Below are positions 47,171 through 60,531 of a stretch of DNA of 64,000 nucleotides, piece after piece; the first letter of the stretch is position 1; each line of letters starts with the position of its first letter. The position numbers and the translations under genes were made by a program. Below the pieces are notes generated by a model that did no database searches, was not told where the DNA came from, and saw only the letters and a list, made by a program, of their open reading frames with translations. The DNA is from Hemicentrotus pulcherrimus (Eukaryota > Echinodermata > Echinoidea > Camarodonta > Strongylocentrotidae), in NCBI GenBank assembly GCA_003118195.1, contig BEXV01000261.1:117961-181960 (forward strand), in the 5' to 3' direction.

Positions 47171-49135
47171 TGCATTCTTGGAGCATCTTGACGAGTAATA
47201 GTTGTAGCTCCACGACGATCTACTTCAGGAAAGGGTGATTTCTAGTATAAGTTTTAAAATAATTGGAACTTTTTCATTGACTTTTTCTTTATTCTAATTA
47301 TGCTAATGCGGAAGAAATTCATAGCAGAAAATTGCATGCAACAGGACCTTTTTGAAAATGCCCTCGTCGTGTTCATATCCCTATAGAATTATGACCAGAA
47401 TGACCAGAATAGTAACAAAACTTAGCAAATTTTGGGTGAATCATGTGTGTGTATGTATAGTCTCTCATAGTGTACTACACAATATTTTGATATTCAGCAA
47501 GATTGGGCTGACTTCCAATTTAAGCATTCTAAAAACTCACAATACGCAATTTCATTTTAGATGTTTCATACACATCCTTTTTTGATAATTTCTATACATT
47601 TTCTCTAACAATTGTATTGAATGACCAGCACTCAACTACATCTTCCAGCAGTTCAGTGAAATGCAGGGCGAATTAGAAGGCCCCGTTACTGTTTCAGCGT
47701 AGACTGAATAAGATGCAAAACATGGATTGATTGATTTGCACATGACGTGATGAGAATGTCAAATAAGTGGGAAAAACAGCAATCACACTGTTTGAATTAA
47801 GTCTTGAAGACATCGAGTTTTGGGTATTCTTATGCGAAACACCCTCTTCTGCTATTAATAATGGCTCTTATTCTCCAACCCCCACTGCCCCTCTCCGTCC
47901 GCTCTATCCAAAAAAAAAAATAGAAATTTGGATATAAAGAGTTTTTAAAATCTACACAATTATAGTGAATGAAAGACAAACAAATTGTGTGAAATCCTTG
48001 TATTTGGGGGGAGGGGAACGAAAGGTCAGGTCGTGGAATTCATAGCCGATGGGCTCTTCAGCGGATCTAGACCAAACAACGGAGGGACATGCGCGCCCTG
48101 CCCTACATAACCCTGTCGCGCGCTTCAAAAACCCGACAGAAGCGGCAGCCAACCTCCTTCCCCAGGGGGGTGTAAAATTGACAACGTTACTGGAACAGCG
48201 TCGGGGGCTACGGAACGGAGGTTAATCAAACTCAGAATCCCCAACAGTACGGGTGTCTTTTGGCTAGCGGCCATCTTGGATCAATGTACGCTGCCTTTCA
48301 TCAACAGGCACGTAGATAATTCGTCTTCATGACTGTAGTGCAGAACGGCAGACTCGATTTAAAATGTCGATGAAGGAATGAAAAAAGGCCATGGGCTTAG
48401 CTGTAAATCTGTTTTTATTCCTCTAATTTCTAATTATCAAGTTAACAAGATCAATCGTTGATTATTCTCGACGTAAATGTACACTGAATGTTCTGATAAT
48501 AGTATCTGAATCATAATGCTTATTGTCTTAAAGCTGGCCCAGATTAAGGCAAATATCATTTATGATTATGATGAAAAAAATCACATCGGCCCTGCGAAGA
48601 AGGGAATGATACACATCCAGATTGCCACATAAAGCATACAAGTGCCTGTAATCCACTAACGAAAAAATCTTTTTGATTAGCAGCCCAACTTTGAATTGTT
48701 ATCAAAATACTCACAAACACCGTAATTCATACATATGCACAGGTTTTTTTTGTTTTTTTTATAAATTTAACAGAGATTGGCGTCTTTAAGTCTAACGCGT
48801 AAAAGCCTGTGGTGGATCCCAGTATGTCAAATATTATTCTGTAGCATGCTATGTCAATATATCTCTTACTCGAATGTACTCGAGTCTGATATAGGAGATT
48901 AAGGTGCTGAACAAGCAAGTTAGCATTGGATCACATTAAGGACGAGCAGCATTTTCTCTATCACAGGTTTTACCACCCATTTGAATGCTTGGGGGTTTAA
49001 TAGCACGACATATCTCATTACTCTGCTACATTATTGACTGACGTCTTTCCTCCCTAGCCCTCTTCATCGTGTATGTGTGTGATTGAAAACTAACACGTGA
49101 GTAATTACTTTTTATTCGCTTTGAGGACTTCCTCT

Positions 49136-49460
49136 TTCTCCCACCTCCTGCCTCTATTTCTTTATCTCTCTCTCTCTCTCTCTCTCCATCACTCTGGGCC
49201 TTTCTCTCTCTCTCTCTCTCTTTCTTCTTTCTCTGTCTGTCTATTTTCTTATATGTTTTTCTCTCTCTTTCTTTCTTTCTCCCAGTCTGTCTATCTTTCT
49301 CTATCTTTCTCTATCTTTATATATCTTCCTTCTACTTGTATCTCTCTTTCACAGTCTCTATTACCCTCATCACTCTCTCCCATCTACTTTTTTTCTTCTC
49401 CATATTTCTCTCTTGATCTTCCTAACATGTATCCCTGCCACTGTCTTCTCATCCCCACCC
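49136..49460 (+). repeat. CT-rich low-complexity tract
   Basis: (CT)n and (TTTCTC)n-type repeats; the long open frame here is low complexity. Confidence 0.9.
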
Positions 49461-49867
49461 TCCTCTACTCTCTCCCCTCTCCCTACCATTGTGTATCTAT
49501 GAATCGTAATATAAAATTGGCAGTAACTTCAAGTAACTCAATGGACATGTTGAGCTAAAAGAAATAAAAATAAATCAACGGAAACCTCACTTACAGTTTG
49601 GAACGGCAACTACGCAGGGGAGCTACTTTGTCCATATCTAACGTAGATATCGGATAATTAAATTTTGATAGCCTTGTGCGTCAGAGTCACCTAGTGAAAT
49701 GTCCGAACACGACAAGGACGTGTTACGTAATCCGTTCATGATTTTTATGGGACATACAATAAGGTATTGAAATTGGCCTTGATTTGATTTTACGAAAAAA
49801 AGTTGCGATCGTGTTCTTCGTATTTAAGACCGGCCCCCTCCCTAACATACCGATGCCGGTGCAATGT

Positions 49868-49914
49868 CTGCTCCAATGCTACGCAACTGGTGTGGACTGA
49901 CGTAGCATTGGCAG
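49868..49914. repeat. Hairpin with 11-bp perfect stem
   Basis: CCAATGCTACG at 49873-49883 pairs perfectly with CGTAGCATTGG at 49901-49911 across a 17-base loop; CTG/CAG outside extends pairing after a 2-base bulge. Could fold as RNA on either strand; not recognised as any known microRNA. Confidence 0.7.
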
Positions 49915-51813
49915 TGAACTCCTTTGTCTTATGCAGCGTCCAGATGACACTGTGATTGATGTAATCGCGAGGTGATGCATGCATGAAGAGCTTCCATCCT
50001 CATCTTAAGATGAATCGGTGACATGATCTTGTTAAAGGGGCCCCTATAAACTCTCCCCTTGATTTGTTACATCACTGACGATGTTGATACGAAGACAGTG
50101 GGGGCCCCCAAGCAGGAGGAGATAGCCAACGGATGAAGATATCATGTTAACCCAACGTGATGGACACACATGGTTGGTATAAGACATGATCATGAACTAA
50201 ACATTCCGCATTCAGTGTAAAGGGGGGCTTTGTGGGTAGTCGGGAATCGTGGATCTCAAAAGGAGGCGGATATTAGCTCAGATTAGCCCAAGAGTACGGC
50301 GGGGTAACGAATTTGGGGGTATTCAGGGAATTCACAACTCGTCACGCCGTGATAAATTATACTGGCATATTCTATAATGATACGTTCACCAAGATCGAGA
50401 AAGAATGGGCTCCAATGTTAAATGCTTTCCAAAGATGGATTAACAAAAAACCTGCCAAGAATTAGTTATGTAATATCTAAAGTAGATGTAGATATATTGA
50501 TGATTGCGTGAAGTTGACGATTTAAACTGACATTCGTCTGCAAGTTACATACACGTTGAGTAGTATAAGCCCCATGTATTATGGGCCATTATCTAGATAA
50601 GAATAGATAGCGGTGTTCGTGTGTATAACGTTTAATTAAAAAGCACCTGAACTCCCAAGCATCTGTAAACAACATGTGGAAACTGCCCCATTATACTGAT
50701 AAACACAAAGGTTATCATGCTTAATTGATTCCAAATGAAAGAGATATTATCACAAACATCTGAAAAGTGTATACTTCCATTAGGCTCGGATACAGTCTAG
50801 ATAACTGTACATTTAGACATCGAAATGTATATACAAACATAGTGCATTATACATACATCATTTGCATAATCATTCAGCAACTGGTTTCAATTATCTTAAG
50901 CATATTAAGGGAAACATAAATAATGTCGCATACTAGGGACAGATGATACATCTTCTATCTAAGTCTTTAGAAAAGATATATGAACAGAATACCGGTACTG
51001 GTAACAGACAGCAAACAATTACATCGCTAATTGTGGAATGCATTTGGTTTCAACTAGCTAAATGGCTTTGTATTGAATTCTCATGTTTTAGCCACTGAAA
51101 ACATTCAATGATTGTGTTCAATAACTGTTGTAAGCGGAGTTGTAATACCTCCTTACACATCAGTAGAAGCATGGGTGATATTCCGTCACAATCAAAATGT
51201 TATACATGCAACATTCTCACACACGGAGTTGGATACACATTATAGTTTCATAATTGTAAGCAGACCGCGATTTCAATTTAGTTTGGTAAATCCATTTATA
51301 TATTTACCTGCTCACAAATGGCAATATTATGCAAATGGGAAATGATAGCCTTGTATATAAATTGAATGGTAATTGAGAAAACCAGATGGGCCAAGGTCAT
51401 TATTAAAAGGCACGTGCCGTGATACTGTAGACTACTGTATATAATTCTATGATTCCATGATCTCTCACGTCCATAAACAAAAAGGGGGTAAACCCTCACA
51501 TAATGTAAACGAACTTGAGATGCACATTATGATAAATATTCCCGACAAATGAATCTCGAATTATCCCCAAGAGAGTGCTTCCATGTCATACAAAACCTTT
51601 CCTAGTAGCTGTAAATCTTCATAATAGACCCAAACCTAAATCACATTAATTTCTACCGCTCGAGCTCATGGGCAGATATCGCTCTTAAAACGTGGAGGGG
51701 ACACATTATACTCCACATCTTTCTTTCAAGGGAGAACAAGGAGGGAACCACATCATATGTTTTGGGTCACTTTCCTTCCTCCATATTTCTCTGACAAACA
51801 ACCCCCCCCCCCC

Positions 51814-51888
51814 NNNNNNNNNNNNNNNNNNNNNNNNNNNNNNNNNNNNNNNNNNNNNNNNNNNNNNNNNNNNNNNNNNNNNNNNNNN
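51814..51888. other. Assembly gap (75 N) inside poly-C
   Basis: Both edges are C-runs (51803-51813 and 51889-51904), so the gap probably marks a homopolymer that blocked sequencing. Confidence 0.95.
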
Positions 51889-54168
51889 CCCCCCCCCCCC
51901 CCCCACTCTCCCCTCCCTCTTCCCATCTTCCACCATCCCCGTCTGGGTGACGACATGCCACATCACCTGCGGTCGGTAGGTACACCGGCCCAACTGGGCC
52001 AAATTAATTTGTGAAGACTCATTGGCTGATCGGATGTAATACGAGGGGACATGTTCGGGGTGTTGACGACCTAGATATGGCCGATGTTATATCATAACCG
52101 GTGTGGTAATAATTGTTGCAGGAATGCTAGAGCTATAGACTTACATGGCCCGCTAATCAGGCACACGGCAACTGCTCTTCCGGTCTCTGTTTTCGCACCA
52201 AATGATTTAGCTGCGCACATCCGTATCTAGTTTCATATCTACCACCGATGTTCAAGATCGAATCAAAATATGGATGATGGACTTTGTAAATGGTAACGAT
52301 GAATCAAATTAGAATCTCGAAGTTTAGTGGGGTTTTTTTCTCCTCTAGAATCAGTATTGTATTATAATGACTGAAATCGATGGGTGCTTATGATATAATT
52401 CTTTAATACTATACTGATAAGTTTACATTGTTAGACTCTGGTTAAGAGTATTATGCGGTATGAAGCTCGAAATTGCAAGAAAAATCAATTGAGTTGATTA
52501 AAAGAAAAATGTACACCCGGTTCTGTTCATTAAAAACCACCGTTTGCACCATGACATTTTCAGAACTTAAACAATGTAAGTGTAGTTTGTTCCGTGCTGC
52601 GTCTGCTTTACATCATTGAGAAAAACCACTTTACCCCCTTAAAAGACATCCATATAACACGAGAGAATGATTCCATATTGAATGAGTTATTTTGACCGGG
52701 CAAGTGAATCGAACAGAATGCTGAAACTACATTTCAATCAGCCTCCAGTCTTACAGAACATTAATTCTTCATGAATGAAGAGGTGATATCATGAAAGGGT
52801 TACCGATCACTGGCCTTTTATCAACACAAGGTTGAGAGGCTAGAATGAACAAAGTACCCCCCCCCACCAAAAAAAAAAGAAATAATAATCTATCCGCGTG
52901 ACCATAATACATATACCATAGTGTAATATTATACCTTCCATACACAATCCCAAATAATATGCATTCCCCCATCAATATTCAACCCCGAAATAACACTTTC
53001 TTTTTTATTTGCGCCCCAGGCGAGGGAATGACTAGAAAACGTGAGTGGAATCCCTACTTGTCCCGGCCCATCCTCCTCGGCAACACTCGCCACTTCAAGT
53101 GGATGAGGTACTGTAAGAGGGGATATTTCGAATTTAAAGCCACCCCCCCCCCCCTCCCATCATTATCCGCCGTTGTTCAAAGTATAGCTTGCCATAATGG
53201 TGTGTTTTGCTATGCGAGTGGTCATTGAGTGTTTGGGTGAAAGAGAACGCGGAATGGACATGTCACGAATAGTACTATGTTGTGTCTATGAGAAGTTTGT
53301 GTATGGGGTGCAAATGCTTGTTTGGATATGGCACGGTGAACCGCCAGCAAAAAAAGCCGCCTTTAAAAAAATAAAAATGAATGCCTGCATGCTGCGCGCA
53401 ACAAAAGACTTGAACGTATTCACTGAGCTCTGTGACAGAAGATGGCGAAATGCGGAGCGTATTACACGTTACGTTTTGCCTCATCATAACTCGCCTTAAG
53501 AAAAGTACTGAACGCATCTTCTTCTTAAAATATTTTCTTCAGGACGAAGCCAATCTTGGAGCATCATTTGAGTATAAACATTATATTCATAAAGCATTAA
53601 AATGCATTACATTAACGAATGTTTATCATATAGATTGTCATTTTTAGTGGTCCAGTGGACACCTTAAATATTTGCCATGTTTGAAAAGAATATACCGAGA
53701 CGGATGGGCGAATGAAAAGGAAATCGACAGGAAACTCACATTTATTCCAGATCTATAGTGCTAATCATTTATGGAATAAATTGGAATGTGAGATATCGTG
53801 AAAGAACACCGCAACACTCCTAGATCATCACTCAAATTTTAGTTTCTACATGTCACCTCAATTCAGCTACTGTGGCATTTGATATCATCTCGGTTCAAAA
53901 CAGTAATCTTATCTTTAAAAAAAGTGTAGATTCAGGCTAAATGGAATATGATATGAAATAAGCAGCTGAAAATGACAGCTGTAGTATACCTACGCATGAC
54001 ACCAGTAAGCTAAATTTGGATATCAGCAACGACTTGCACTGGGTAAATAAAAAAGGGAAAAATCCCAATATCCGTGCATGTCAATGGCTGCATATTTGTG
54101 GAAAATCTAATATTTAATGCTTCAGATACGATTGCAACTTTTTCCTTCTACTTCTTCCTCTTCTCAAG
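51889..54168. other. Noncoding DNA
   Basis: No gene seen. Frames near 53000-53500 are open for about 100 codons on either strand without splice or homology support. Confidence 0.5.
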
Positions 54169-54240
54169 GCGAACGTGGAGATGTGGATAGATTCGACAGA
54201 ACCGAACAATGAACAGCTACCAACGGTTGACGTTATAGAG
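54169..54240 (+). CDS. Symmetric 72-bp exon candidate with a GC-AG donor
   Basis: The acceptor has a long pyrimidine tract (TTCCTTCTACTTCTTCCTC then TTCTCAAG). The donor site reads GAG|GCAAGT, which matches the consensus for the minor GC-AG intron class. The 72-bp interval is open in only one frame, phase 0 at both ends, reading ANVEMWIDSTEPNNEQLP then TVDVIE, an acidic, protein-like composition. No family recognised. The phase is compatible with the candidate at 61231. GC donors are a minority, so the call depends on expression data. Confidence 0.3.
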
Positions 54241-57200
54241 GCAAGTCATGATATTGGTCGTGAAATATGATTATGGAGGCAGCTGGATTCGAAGCAATGT
54301 CATGGGCGATGGGAAAATCTCAAGACGTTACAGAACACCACTGAGAGGCGGAAAACTCGAAGAATGAAGAGTTCTGGAGGAGCCAAGAAAAACTATATTT
54401 GTAATCAATTATTGTTGTGTTGAGGTATCGTATGATATAGCCTGTTTGAATTGTGAAAGCATGATATGAATGAAAATGGAAGACCCATGCAGTTTGATTT
54501 GAAAGTTATTTCGAGATTCACCAGACAAACGTTTAATATATAAAATGGAGTCTCGTTTTATTATGGCTTAGACGGTGTCCCTGTGTCATGTGCTGTAATA
54601 AAGGAGTCATTCTTGATGTGACAAACCAAACTGCACAGCAATAATACATGATAAGCTATTACAATGCCATTCATTAAAAAAAAAACATGAAGGAATTTTA
54701 TCGACTATCTAATGTACTATCAGGAGACATGTTTCTGCAAACATGGTTTAAATTCATGTGATAGACCCGCTTATGAACCTGAGGAATCGTTCCAAAGATC
54801 GATGGGTTTATGGTTCTGTCCGGCATATTGTTAATAGGTCTCTGGAGAGCTATAATCTGGTATTTAGCTAATGGAAGTCATCCTAACTGCATAGTCAATA
54901 CTTATTGCTATTGTTAATGGGTTTGACGCCCCAGTCACACGACGGACGAGACCGATACTCGACCGATAAGAGACCGAACAAACAAATTACGTTTTCCTCT
55001 CATGGCTAAGAGCTGGTCGTGTTGGAGTCGATTTGGCGGTGTGGCTGAGACTGTAGTATCGATGATAATATTGAATGCTGGCTACATTTTCAACACGATG
55101 TTCTAAAATGTTTCAAATAGATTCAAATAAAATCAAAAACATTTCCAATTCGATTTGTGTAAAAGCTGTATGCTACGAAATCAGAAGAGCCCATAGTATG
55201 ATACTTTGTCGACACGTTATATTTCGATCACGGTGGTTACAAAAAGTGGTCTAAAAATTATCAATTTTAATCTGGAATGTGGTTATAGTTGGCATGCCAT
55301 CCAAAAGATGAGAAAGAAATGAACTGGTAACTTCTTGGCTCACAAGTCTAGACTTCATTGTTCCATCTATCTACCTGAGAATCTATGTCTTAGACAAGGA
55401 GCTATTGCTTCAAAAAACACTTTTAGCCTTTTAGAGCCAGAAAAGTGTTAAATCTTAAAGCATATGAGTTTGCCCTTCTGGCTCGAGACAGAACGTGTAA
55501 AACTGTTCGCGTAATTCTTAAAAACGTATCTTTGGTTAATCTTGTTGGAAGTTATCATGATTGTGTTGAATATCGTGAACAAATAACATAATAACCTTAC
55601 ATACACACTCTCAAAATTTCCCAGGTCCTAATCTCATGCGCTCACTGACCCCACATAAAAATAGCCCAGGACGGACCTGTATGAAAAGTGATACAGACGC
55701 GCCATACCGGGCGCCATTTTTTTTCTTTTTTTTTTCTAAACGCTAAACCCCCTCAAGTTTGAAATATGAGTGCCAAGCGTATGGTGATGTTTACAGACTG
55801 ATCTGATTTACGATGGAGCAAAATATGTCTCCTCAGATAAGAGAGATCGAGATGGTAATTAGGAATACCTTCCCAGACGCAGAAGAGTCCCTCGTAAATG
55901 AGAAGCTGTAGGGGCAGAAATGGTTCTAAAGGGGGCTTGGGGCTGAACCTCCCCCTCCAAAATAAATGTGAATGTACATACAACACCCTCAATCTTTCTT
56001 GATTAAAAATGGATTTAAGCTAATTAAAGAACCCACAGCCCACCCTAAACAAAGAGTAAATAATTTGTTTCTAGAACCGAGCCTGCACTGCCGGGGTTTC
56101 AGTTCGGTACATGACTCCACATTCTGGTTCTGGTGATTTAAGACGTAAGCTAATCTCAAATTGCCAAAAGAAGATCCTTCTAACAGACGATTGCCAGACT
56201 TCAATCAAGATAAAATATTGTTTGTGGCTCATTTTTCAGTATTGTTCACAAATCACTGCACAAAATAAACATGTACATCTGAAAGCTTAACCCCGTTGAA
56301 TATCATGTATCTCAAGTACCGACTATTTAATGTTTAGAAATCCACCTTTTGCGAGGAGAGATGAATAATGTTCATGTAACAAAAGGGAGGAGGAATGAGC
56401 AAGCGGTACCATCCTATCCTAAATAATTGCACATTTATTCAGAATTCATAATAAATATCAATCAAGGTGGGACCGGCTGCTTATTACAACTGTACAGATG
56501 ATAACATATTAATAACAATATTTCAAAGTTGTAAATAGGAAAATCAGAGTACGGTCCTTAAAAAAATTTAATGAACTCTCCGTCCACAAAAACTGAGAAT
56601 GTATGCAGTGTCGTTGAAAATTATACCTACACGAAAAGATCTTCCAAAGGACCTAATTTGGTTTCCATATAATTTTGGTGAGAAGCCGCCTGTTTCGAGT
56701 CCCTGCAAAAAGCGGCTAATTCTATACAGAAACAGAAACAACACTAAATTCCATTATTCATTTTTTACCACACGATGTATTAAGCCTAAAATAAAAACTT
56801 GTTGTATTGTCCTTTGCGACCGACCCAAAAATCTGAAAATCTAAATCCTTTTTTTTTTTTTTTTTNTCAAATTATTCCGAAATTCTCACTTGTGCAAACC
56901 ATGGATAATTATGAGGTGAAAATATATATCAATGGAATGATGACGCTGAAGCACATGTATTAAAAGCATTAAAAACTGAGAAATATCAGCTAAAAGAGAG
57001 CGGGAAAAAGAAAGAAAAACCTTCAAATAAAAAAATAACGTCCCCAAGGGGGCGGGGAAAAAGTTTTTAAAAAAATAAAAAAAAAACTTTCCGACCGACC
57101 GACCCATGTTTTGGCACCCAAAGGGCAATACAACAAGTTTTCATTTTAGGCCTTATGAGCACACATGGAATCGGTTCCTTTCATCAAAAATCCTGTCATT

Positions 57201-57479
57201 TCAAAAGTGTTCTGCAAATCTATGTATCGATTAGTTCATTTTATCTATGTCCTTTCTATTTTAACCGCCTTTTCAGAACGGTAAGAACTATCCCTTTACA
57301 AATAAACATAGCTAGCTTGAATTACTGTAAATAGGGCACATGATACATTGCATTACAAAAGTAAGTTATCAGCGATGTTTCACAGAATGTATATATTAGA
57401 GTTTGAATTATAACGGTCCAACAGCGGCGAATTTTGAGATCTAAAACATCCAAACTGAGAAACACGTTAACTGCGACAA
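54241..57479. other. Noncoding DNA
   Basis: No firm gene. On minus a good acceptor (CCATTTCTGCCCCTACAG) is followed by the 37-bp interval 55870-55906 and a moderate donor (GGAAG|GTATTC), open as LLIYEGLFCVWE; too short to support. A poly-T run with one N lies at 56850-56867. Confidence 0.5.
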
Positions 57480-58480
57480 CTAAATACTTCACAGAAATAT
57501 AGAGAAAGAAAAAACAAACAAAGTTTTCTCCTAGGGCGAAATCTAGCTGACAAAATACGAAACAAAGCATAGAAAGGGGAAAAGAAAAGAGACGCGGATA
57601 AAGAGAACGAGAGGAAAAAAAAAAGATAATTAAACATCATAGAGAACAACATCAAAACACAAAAAGGAAGAGAAGTAATAAATGAAGTTAAAGATAGAGA
57701 TAAAGATGAAGAGAAACTGAGAGATAATATAGAAAACGAGAAAGCAAGTGATACATTAATGATATAGGGCAAAAGAAAATAGAAAGGAAAAAATATCAAG
57801 CAATCAAGGAAGAGCAACATAGAGAGAGAGAGAGAGACAGAGAAGGGGCAGATAAAAAAGAAACAGAGAGATGGGGAGAAGGAGAGAGAAAGAGAAATAT
57901 TAAAATGGATGAGACGACTTGGATGAGATATAAACATGTATAGTCTGTCGGTCGAAAAATCGATATTCGTGGTGGATTCAATGAGAAGGTGACGTCACAG
58001 GTCAAACCGATTATAAATAAAAAGCAATCGGGATAAATTGGGCATCCGCTTCATGTAAACAAAGTATACACAGACGGAGAGGGAGGGATAGTGAGGAAAG
58101 GGGAAGGAGAAAGAAAGAGGAGAGTCATGGGGACGTGGAGAGAGAGAGAGGGGGAAAGAAAGGCTTTGTGGGGTGGGTATGTGCGTGTGTGTAGGAGGGG
58201 GAGGGGGGGGGGAGAGACACAAACTCACAGCCAGACCGACATATCGACAGACAACCTAGGGTATGAATAAAATATATTAGGATTCAGAGAAAGACGGGGT
58301 AGATGGAGAGAGAGAGGGAGGAAGGGAGGGAGGGAGGGAGAGGGAGCGATAGGAAAAGAGGAAGAAATAAAGGACACACACACACACACACATATGCAAT
58401 AAAAGGAGAAGAGAAAAGACGGAGGGAGAAATAGATAAAGACAGAGACAGAGAAATAGATTAGGAGAGCACGGAGATGGG
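57480..58480 (+). repeat. About 1 kb purine-biased tract
   Basis: The plus strand is dominated by A and G over about 1 kb (GAGAGAGAG, GGGAAAGAAAGG, GGAGGGAGGGAGGG, AGACAGAGACAGAG), with a (CA)n insert at 58375-58392. Frames on the opposite strand read as Ser/Leu/Phe-rich low complexity and are not genes. Confidence 0.85.
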
Positions 58481-59055
58481 AATAGTATGAAATAATACTA
58501 GACTAATGCAGACAGTTTTATCATTTTGGCACGTGACTGCGCATAATGCATGGACTGACTCGAAAGTAGATCACAATATTCACCATGTTATAAAGCTCAG
58601 CTGAATCTTTCGATTGAACTGCACATTTGTCATAACATTTCTTGTATTCCCTGAACCTGTTTCTACGTCACAGAAAAACCATAATTTAGTCACAAATCCA
58701 CCCCCTTACAACTTAAATCCATGGCAATTAGCCAGAGAGATACAAACTACTGAAGTATATTCGAATGTTTGCAGTGTGTTGAATCGTATGACTCACAGTA
58801 CAAAACAGACTACATAAACACGTTGCATGCAATGATTAGACTTGATTTTATTTAATATCAAAGAATAGGTGACTTGTTTAGATAAAACACGATTTTGGGA
58901 TGCTTTTAAAAGGTATTGCCAAACAAGAAACGTGTTATACTCTGCAATGACTAAATGAAATGGGATAGTGATGAAGATGTGGAAACAGAGATATGATCAG
59001 AGGGAGAAGAAGATAAAAGTGTCCTGATACAGAGTGGGGCATGAGAGAGAGAGAA

Positions 59056-59115
<60 letters not shown>

Positions 59116-60287
59116 AAGATTCATGTAGAGAGGGAGAGACAGTGAAAATGGTAGGTGAGAGAGGGAGATAGATAGAGTGTCTGGTGATATATAAAAGATG
59201 TTTAAGAGAGCGAGAGAGAGGGAGAGAGAGATTGACAGACAGAACGGTGTTAATAAGATGACAGAGACGGGGGAAGTAGTATAGATGTGGCTTTGCCGCC
59301 AGAATTCTCAAACAGAGCCCGACTGTGAGTAACTATGTTACGCCGAAACAAGCGAGCCCTGTGTCAAGGCGGGTTAGATTAATCCATACCTCAACAGCCT
59401 TAATCGCATGAGCAATGATCAGGCCTAACATCCATCGTCGTCCAAATAGGGCGTAGTCGATGGTCTACGATCAGTGGGAGGTGGGGATGGGTTCGGATGT
59501 AGATCTTTGTACAATAGGCCCTACCAGTTTGATATGGACTAATACGGTGCGCTAGCACAAGAAATACCATAGCGCTTACATAATAAAAAAATGTTAAGAG
59601 AAACAAAAAGATCATTAAGAGGTCAATCATTACCGGTATTACTGCGGGAAGTAGTTTGTTTTAAGGGATATTTTGCAAGAAGCAAGACATGGTTATTCTA
59701 TGATCGAAAGTGGAATATTGTTCCAAATATTTGAAGCAGCCACTGTAAAACGTTTTTCGGTATAGATCAGAGTCTGGATTTGGGAATAATTAGTTTATAT
59801 TTGTCAGATGTTGAACCAAAGTTACGAGCTGGGTGTATATTTGGATGGTACGATAAAGATATTCAGGTGCCATACGTTTTAGAATTTTAAAAACATACAA
59901 ATCAGACCTTAGGAGGAATGAGTTCGTGTAGAGGTAACGGTGGAGTTCCATAATCTAGAGGAAGTAAAATACCGAGATCCAAGGCCAAAGATTAATCTAT
60001 AGTGGCTCGAAAACTCAAAATAAATTAAGCTCCCAACATAATGAACATCATCATTACTATAATTGTAGTATACTGTAAGGTTTTTGTAATCACCAAATAT
60101 AACGAAGGGAATATTTAACATTGATGAAAGTCAAATGCACTACGGACGGAAAGGTACATCCAGGACTATACACAGATGTGGCATATAAGTTTGGTCCAAA
60201 CGATTCAGCTTTGTCTTGTTTCAAGTTGCCAGATATCATCCTTTTCGTTAAGGTACTACATAATCTGTGATCATTATCCTAACCCTC
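58481..60287. other. Noncoding DNA
   Basis: (GA)n/(GACA)n tract at 59043-59115. Interval 59290-59540 is less AT-rich without splice structure. Nothing else recognised. Confidence 0.55.
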
Positions 60288-60531
60288 TTAAAGAGAAGGT
60301 TGAATTTCTGTTCAGCTGAAAATAATTTGTGAGACTTATCATCCCTTTTATGTCACTTTGAAATGATACCAAACTAGAATTTCCCCTGAAAAGGTTTGCT
60401 CTTCAGATGCCCTCATATTCGAAATAAACCAAGAAACTTCAATCTTAATGCCACATGCGTGTGTCGTCTCTTGGTTCGGATCAATCGCAACTCTTTATCA
60501 GACGAGGCCAAGAACTCAACTGTATCTTTAA
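60288..60531. mobile_element. TTAAAG-terminal inverted-repeat element, copy 7 (244 bp)
   Basis: Left end TTAAAGAGAAGGTTGAATTT; right end, reverse-complemented, TTAAAGATACAGTTGAGTTC then TTGG. The left half (AAAATAATTTGTGA, TTATCAT, CCCTGAAAAG, CTCTTCA) matches the left half of copy 2; the block with the AATCATCAAAATGATAAG core is missing, so this is an internally deleted copy. Confidence 0.75.

Larger units (their letters stand above)
47171..51813. other. Noncoding DNA
   Basis: No firm exon. Interval 48000-48290 is GC-rich and CpG-bearing with a GCCATCTTG (YY1-like) motif. Interval 49130-49500 is CT-rich low complexity. A hairpin is at 49868-49914. On minus, ATGGACAAAGTAGC near 49638 opens MDKVAPLRSCRSKL up to a good donor (CT|GTAAGTGAG); with no acceptor or homology it is not called. 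Confidence 0.5.

Noticed and set aside
49097..49558. 153-residue frame on plus
   Set aside because: CT-repeat product with no globular composition.
57467..57937. 156-residue frame on minus
   Set aside because: Phe/Ser/Leu-rich product of the purine tract.
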